DNA of 64,000 nucleotides from Sphaerolaimus hirsutus (Eukaryota > Nematoda > Chromadorea > Monhysterida > Sphaerolaimidae): the NCBI GenBank assembly GCA_964036195.1, contig OZ038452.1, positions 4,086,704-4,150,703 of the forward strand. Direction: 5' to 3'. Shown here piece by piece: positions 57,836 to 64,000 of this stretch. The translations under genes were made by a program, and so were the position numbers. Every line of letters begins with the position of its first letter. The stretch's first letter is position 1. The notes under the pieces are model-generated. The model saw only the letters and a program-made list of their open reading frames with translations, did no database searches and was not told where the DNA came from.

Positions 57836-58642
57836 GGAAGGATTTATTCCCCGAGACTTATCAGGTGAGCAGTAAACTAAATTTTTTGACTTTTCAAATT
57901 CCCTAACGTATCTTTGTTGCGAAACGTAGACATTTTTGACGTGACAATTACGTTTCATGTGCGTTTGTGGTGTATCTGCTAACATTTGTTCTTTATCGTG
58001 ACTGTTGATATTTATTCGTTTTTGTTACTTTTTACTTCAATTTACAAATTGAAATCTACTCAACAGATTTATTGCGTGATTTCATAATGTTTTTACGGAT
58101 AGAAAAATGAAAGATTACATGGACACGTGATTTGTATGGAAGTAAAAAGACATGCAAGTAAGTGCGACAAAAACAAATGCAAACTTTGTACTCGCTAATT
58201 TTCAATTTCAATCTAAAACTGTAAAAAAAGAAATCATTCTCCTTCTCGCTGTAACAAAAACTAAGAAAAAACAAAAACAAGACTATATTCGTGTTGACAA
58301 GAGTTACACTTTTGAGCAAAATTTAAAACTTGTTTACCAATTTCATAATTGCGAATTTTGACAATTGTATCTGGATGACAGTAAAAAAGTACATAATGTT
58401 TAAACTTTGAAATGTGATAATTTTGGAATATTGAAAAGTTACGAAAAAAATTCACTGTATGAAAACATAACATGATTAAGAAAGTGCATTAAAACATATT
58501 CACTACTTTCACCACTTTCACATGACTGAAGCCTTCTGTGCATGTAAACCCGGTGTGCATGTGGACCCTAACTTTCACTGAAATTGGACAATTTCCATAC
58601 CTTTTTATATATTTTCACCTTTGAAACCACTAGTCCATGTGT

Positions 58643-58648
58643 TTTATT
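58643..58648 (-). terminator. AATAAA polyadenylation signal of the 20-exon gene
   Basis: On the minus strand AATAAA lies about 150 bases past the stop codon of the gene ending at 58796, a normal 3' UTR distance. Confidence 0.5.
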
Positions 58649-58795
58649 TTTAAGAACTATCAATCGCTCCAGAGGAGTCTACCCAATCCCCTGGAGCCTC
58701 ATGGAAAGTCAACATGTAGAATACCGCTGACATGCACATGGGGTAAACATGCACAGAGGCACACGCCCCTTTCACATTACCAAAAAAAAAACATT

Positions 58796-61700
58796 TCAAT
58801 CATCAAAATCCTCCAGTTCCTCGTAATAGTCTTCATTGATCGCCTGAGAATGTGTGCAATTTCAGTATACCGTTCTTTTAGAAGTAAACAGTTTACATCT
58901 ATGAACATCTATAATGGTAAACTTATAGAAAAGTTTCCAACTGTTTCCCAGAAATATATATGCACACTGGGGAACTGTACATATCAATTACTGTAGAAAT
59001 ACTAAAATCTAGTAGACACTGCACATTGAAACATGTACAACAGCGAAAACCACAACGTATTGAACCAAAGACGTACCGCAAGTTGTTTGGCGTAGCGCTC
59101 CTCATCCAAAGGGCAATTGCGCGGCGTCGTACCGGCGCGCGATTGGCGGATCGGCTGTGGCACGGTAGGGCACTGTTCACTGGTCGGCGGCGGCACATTT
59201 TCGTACTGTAAACATAGAGTACAGTACGAAGCAAAATATCGAAGCAATTTTCTATCCTAACCGTTTCGTTCCCGGCAGCCGCTTGCTCGTTCTTCTTTGC
59301 ACTTTTGCGCGCGCTGGCCGGGGAACTGGCAGCAGTCTGATTCTGAGTTTATATTATCAGTTTATAATGGCAACAAAGTTGTACAACAGAAGCACTGCAG
59401 ACGGAAACTTACTGTCAGGTGGTACCGCTTCGCAGCACATTCTGTGTCCAGTACACGCTGGCCAGTGCGTTTCTGGGCACTTTGCGGCAGTACGACGCCA
59501 TCGTCGTTCTCGCAGTCCATTTCAGCGGGCTGTAAAAAAGCAGATAGAATTTACTTGCTTCTTAACACTGAATTATAAGTAGGAAAAAAACAGAAACTGT
59601 CAGTCACCTCGGCATACTGCAGCTGTTGATGCTGCCGCTGCGGCGCCTGCGAGTACGCCAAGCCATTTTCACTGGTATCCGACAGCACCTGGTGGTAGAA
59701 CTGCAAAAATACATGAGAAATTTCAATTTGCATATGGTATTGCACATGAAGAAGTAATGAAATGTCTTACTAACGGGAACGTTTTGCAGGGCTTGCCGCA
59801 ATTGCTTCACCTCAAACCGGGTCGCCTGAAGCTTGGCAGCCTGGGCAACCTCGGAAGCCTGTCTTTGCTGCAAGTGTGTGGCGATGGTTGTTGCTGTGTA
59901 TGCATTCACCAGTGACGTGTATGGCAAACTCGGTGCCTGCACGTTCTGTTGTGGAGCGGGCAATTTCTGCACGGTGTGCAATTCGCCCTTTTCTGTAGGC
60001 ACGGATTTCTTGGCTTTTTTCATAGACCCGGCAAGTTGGTCCAGTTGTTGCGTCGGCTGTAAGTACGATATGTCACTTTATCATAATCATAAAGAAAAGC
60101 ACTACTACAAAGAAGTACCACTGTGCACACTGATTTACCAAAATATGTATAAGAATGTGTAAATTGTATTTCATCAAAAGTAACAAGAAGTAAATCTTTT
60201 CAATTACAAATTTTCAATTTCCCAAAAGATGCATCTTAAGTAGTTTGTTGACACAAAAGAAAGAGTGCAATCCTAACAATTTCAGCCAGGTATTGTACCA
60301 GACTGTCGTCTTGGTCCGGTTTGGCAACTTTCGCCTCCTGCTGCAGAAACGCAAAGTTGCCCGGCAGTGTTTTCTGATGTAAGTAACATTAGTAGTTAGT
60401 AGAGGGTTGTTAGTTACATGCTGTTTACGTACATCATGAAACAGCACCGTTATACTCACCTGCACCGGCGTGACGTTGTAGTCCGCGTTCTTTTGCGGCG
60501 TGGCGAGGGGCAACACAATGAGCCCGCTGGTCCTGCGGCGGCGGCGTTCAGGCAGCACACTGCCAGACGGATTGGCAGCCGGAGCCGCAACCATCGGCAA
60601 ACTGGTCGTTCCAGTATGGCCCGAGTCCTACGAAAAGTTAACATCATTTACAAAACGTTTCAAGTAAATTACTTTTTCCTACTTTTAAGTGGTGACGTTG
60701 AGATACGTTAAAGGCAACAGTCCCGAAAACACACACACTCCATCCACAAAATGTTTATCAATCAAATAACCTGGTTCATGATGAAGTCCTCGATCATGTC
60801 ACAGAACTTGTTCATATCGGCCTTCAGCAGCGTGTTGATGACGCCAATTTCCTGCTGCACCACGCTGATGAACCTTTTGTTGTTGATGAACGAGCAAATG
60901 CAGGGCAGTTTGCTGCGCTTCATGTCCGCATTCACACTTGTGCTCTGCAAATTAGCACATTTGAAAGATATGGTAGAATTGACTGAATACATGACAATAA
61001 CAAATAGTTTACCGATTGGGTGCACTGCGACAGCATGCTTTCCATATTTTGGTGCATTGCACGGACCGCTGCAAAGTCCATCTTGTAGATAATGGGCGCG
61101 CACTGTTCCAGCACGCTGTGAAACTGGGGGTTTGTCAGCGGCTCGTGCACGCGGCATGTCTGGCGGTGGTTACGGCAATGTACAAAATGGTATAGTAAAA
61201 ACGGAAAATTCAACTAAAATGGTCAAAACGTAACACTTAACAACAACACTTTACTATTACACTTTAATGTTAACACAAAGTACATTTTTCTTCACACGTT
61301 ACAATTTTCCCATTACATTCATGCAACTCGCACCTGGTTGTTGTCCTGCGCCATGATGGGCGCATTGTCCTGCGCCATGTTGGGCGCCTCGTGAAAGTCC
61401 TCCGGTGGTGCGCTATCGACCGTTTGCACCGTCCGTGACGCATTGTGGGTATCTGCGGGTGGGACGGCACTCGCAGCCTGTTGAACTTGGAAATCAACGA
61501 GTTGCACCGCCATACTTTGCGGCTCCAATTTCTCCGGCATGAACGTGGTTTTCACCAATTTGCCGAGCATCATGTAGAAGTTGCCCTGGCACACGTTGTG
61601 CCAGTAAATCTGCATTGCCTGGCGCCAATCGGTCGCTGTAAAGTGCACAACCACTGCTACAAACGTACAAACATAAAAACAACATTAAATGATACATTTC

Positions 61701-63968
61701 AGTAAACCAACATCTACTGGCCTTTCCTTCCTTGAACACAATCATCGGCATGGTGGAGAACTGGATCATTTCTTCCGCCAGTTGCATAGCCTGAGCCTCC
61801 GATTGCCGCATTTGGTGCACCAGGGTAAAAACAATGTCCGCCTTCAAGTCGTTTCGCACTTTGTCCAACTCGATTTTCCACGCGTACTCCCCCAGCTCGC
61901 GCCGGCTGATCTGAATAAACGTGTTGAAAAGGTTACTACTGTTCCCCAAACTGTGATAATTCACTGACGCAAGGCTTATCTGAATCGACCTTGGGCAGTT
62001 CTCCTAGCTCCACTTTCAGAATGGCGGCTTTTTGTTCAGCGGTGCGGCCCTGACTGCGCAGGCATTCCACAATGTCGGGAAACACTGAGTAGTTGTACCA
62101 TTTTTGCGTAATGCAAATGCGAAGTTTACGTATACATGGCCCGGAAAGGGCAAACTCACCGGACTCGTCTGCATAGTATTCCATGTGCCGGAGAGTCGCG
62201 AAATTCAGCTTCATGATCTTACTGTAGTAGTGCGCCCTGAGGTTCTCGTTTGACACGCTGCTCAGACGGCCGCCGTAAATGATGCGTGCTAGGGTCAACG
62301 CTCTCTGAAAGGACAGTGTTACGTGTACGGTGTAAAACAAAGTTGCTTACTTAAAACTGAAAGTAAATATTGTTTGCACTTGCCGTAAAATGGAAACTGA
62401 AACCTATTTGCACTTGCACAAAAACAAATACGGTGAAATGTTTTGCACTTGCTGGAAAAGGGAAACAGATACATTTCCCGCACTTGCCGTAAAACGGCAT
62501 ACAGAAATTTGACACAGCAGTACTCGTCAACTGTAAACTGAGAAGTCTAAAACATGGTTAACCTTGAACTGCCACTTTTTCGTGTCCCACATAGACTGCA
62601 AAATGCCGCGGCGGGCCACCAAAGCATCTTTGTTTGTTACAGCGGACTCGTTGGCCACCTCGCGGGTCAACCACATCTTGTTGTCAGGGTAGTTGTCATA
62701 CAGGGGCTCGAAGTAGCTCTCCCTCATGAAGTTGTTCCACGACCTGTTCACCGCTGGGTGATCCGACCGCTGAAAAAAGAAATGAAAGAATGGTTACAGA
62801 AAGGAATCTTTAACTATCAATAAACTGCAACTCAGTAACAGGAATCAGTTTACTGATTCAGTAAAGGAATCAGTAAACTGCAACTAACGTTTGTTTGCCT
62901 TTCCGGGTGATTCAGGTCGTACTTGGTGCACTCCTTCATGCTCCAGCACCTGCGATGTGAGTAATGTACGTGTTCACAATGTCCATTTACTTGTGTGATA
63001 AAAAACACAAACATAAACAAACAGCGGGTATTTCTGGAACAGCTCGTGGAACTTCTCCCAGAATTCTTCTGATTTCTCTGCCAGAATCAGCATGCTCGGC
63101 CGGCCTCCGACGCCGACGCGGCTCACATCGCCGGTAATCTGAGGTCACTCACACACCATCTTAACTGTCCAGTATACTGTTTCCAGCCATGCACGTTTGT
63201 AAATATCCTGTTAAATACGGGTAGCCTTACGGCTAACCGTTTTATCATGATATTGTACAAATTGCAAGGCAAGCAACAGTTTACATTTACTTGCAGACGG
63301 TGTGTGACTGTCACCGGTTTTTTCGGGTTTTTTCCGGCCACTTTCAGCTTGCTCGGGTGCTTTTCAGTCTTCAACTGGGCCACCGCCAGCGACCGCTCAT
63401 CGTCATTGGATGGCGTTTGTGACCCGTCGTTGGGGCCGCGGCCGCGCGGCCCCAACGGATTCATTTCCTGAGTTACGTGAGGTATGTGAGATTGTCATGT
63501 AACTGAAAATGTATGGGAAAGTCACAATTATGCATGATCCGGAACTATCCAAACCAAAGGGGTCGGAATCGTAAGCTACCTCTTGGTCATCATCCTGCTG
63601 GGTGAAGTCCTCCACCCAGTCCTTGTCCTTCTGTGGATCGTCCTTGTCCACTTGGCCATCCTGAAGCTTTTTCAGTTGCTTCGTGGCATTCACGCGAGAG
63701 CGGCGCACGTTGCTGTTGTTGCGGCGGATGACTGGCACTTGCTGTATACAAGAAAGTGCTACTGTAACTGCAAACTCTTATTTTGAAAATGCAAAAAAAG
63801 GTCATTTTAACGTACCACTTTAGCGACCTGTGCAGCCAGTGCCCTCGTTTGCTCCTCCAGTCTCCTGGCATTTTCCTTGCTCTGCCTTTCCATTTCAACG
63901 TCCACTGCGCTTGGTGGCGACTTGGTGGTCTGACTGTACCGCGGCGTGATGAAGTTGTCATCATCGTT
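58796..63968 (-). CDS. Novel 20-exon gene, 3' part (about 995 codons), unknown family
   Basis: Exons on the minus strand: 63968-63816, 63741-63580, 63467-63291, 63138-63023, 62949-62889, 62769-62563, 62304-62160, 62084-61969, 61910-61718, 61656-61334, 61159-61013, 60944-60771, 60627-60460, 60373-60278, 60056-59775, 59700-59608, 59529-59413, 59342-59262, 59205-59077, 58843-58796 (stop TGA). Every junction has GT..AG and a matching phase; 16 of 19 introns are phase 0. Introns are mostly 50-260 bp. The first exon starts at an acceptor, so the 5' end lies outside. The N-terminal visible part is charged, with an acidic DKDDPQKDKDWVEDF block. The middle is a helical globular region (EEFWEKFHELFQKYP, SWNNFMRESYFEPLYDNYP, LTLARIIYGG, RRELGEYAWKIELDKVRND). 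The later part is Q/A-rich with basic clusters (PERRRRRTSG, ARKSAKK) that could be nuclear signals. The C terminus is acidic (EDYYEELEDFDD). I recognise no domain. Confidence 0.75.
62370..62510. repeat. Short tandem repeat inside an intron of the 20-exon gene
   Basis: Three diverged units built on TTGCACTTGCCGTAAAA and GGAAACTGAAAC lie in the intron between exons 6 and 7. A palindromic AATCAGTTTACTGATTCAG cluster sits in the preceding intron (62840-62885). No function is assigned. Confidence 0.5.
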
Positions 63969-64000
63969 CTGCAGTTTACAACGCTAAGTTTACTGTTTCA

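Overview
The window looks like a stretch of an intron-rich, AT-leaning animal nuclear genome, most likely a marine invertebrate. It has spliceosomal introns (GT..AG), metazoan Ty3/gypsy and BEL/Pao retroelements, hAT- and Harbinger-type DNA transposons, and hundreds of bases of C- and G-homopolymer-rich terminal repeats. I cannot name the species. Most of the sequence is nested transposable elements (TEs). Many of these can be delimited exactly by their target-site duplications (TSDs).

Two host genes are supported, both on the minus strand. (1) A major-facilitator transporter of SLC18B1 type is spread over more than 30 kb, with exons at 47211-47322, 43906-43969, 38792-38897, 37790-37937, 18633-18795 and 16532-16631, and perhaps one at 4028-4165. 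Splice phases close at every junction from exon 1 to exon 6. Its introns are inflated by TEs, and the sixth exon runs straight into a BEL/Pao LTR. (2) At 58796-63968 lies the 3' part of a compact 20-exon gene, about 995 codons in the window, whose 5' end lies beyond the right edge. I do not recognise the protein family. Sixteen of its 19 introns are phase 0.

Layout, left to right. 0-4 kb: palindromic and TA-inserting short elements and simple tandem repeats. 4.5-8.5 kb: a decayed superfamily 1 (Upf1/DNA2-like) helicase gene, split by a BEL solo LTR with TSD CTCAG. 8.6-16.5 kb: a BEL/Pao element on the minus strand (5' LTR, primer-binding site, Gag, protease, RT, RNase H; no integrase or 3' LTR seen) with many frame lesions and a nested 692-bp hAT element. 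16.7-18.6 kb: a palindromic element filling one MFS intron. 21.0-33.4 kb: a 12.4-kb composite bounded by 19-bp hAT-like inverted ends and an 8-bp TSD TCTCACAC. Inside it are several short elements and a Ty3/gypsy-related element with the unusual order gag, envelope-like glycoprotein, protease, then a truncated LTR with pol missing. 33.4-35.2 kb: the 5' end of a second, diverged member of that retroelement. 36.5-57.8 kb: further nested hAT, Mutator-like, Harbinger and TA-type elements, up to four layers deep. 58.8-64 kb: the novel multi-exon gene.

Three long palindromic elements (about 1 kb, 17 kb and 47.5 kb) each carry a TA-flanked insertion in one arm only. The intact opposite arm therefore serves as an internal empty-site control. 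These show that the abundant CCGTATTTC-ended repeats are mobile units that duplicate TA.
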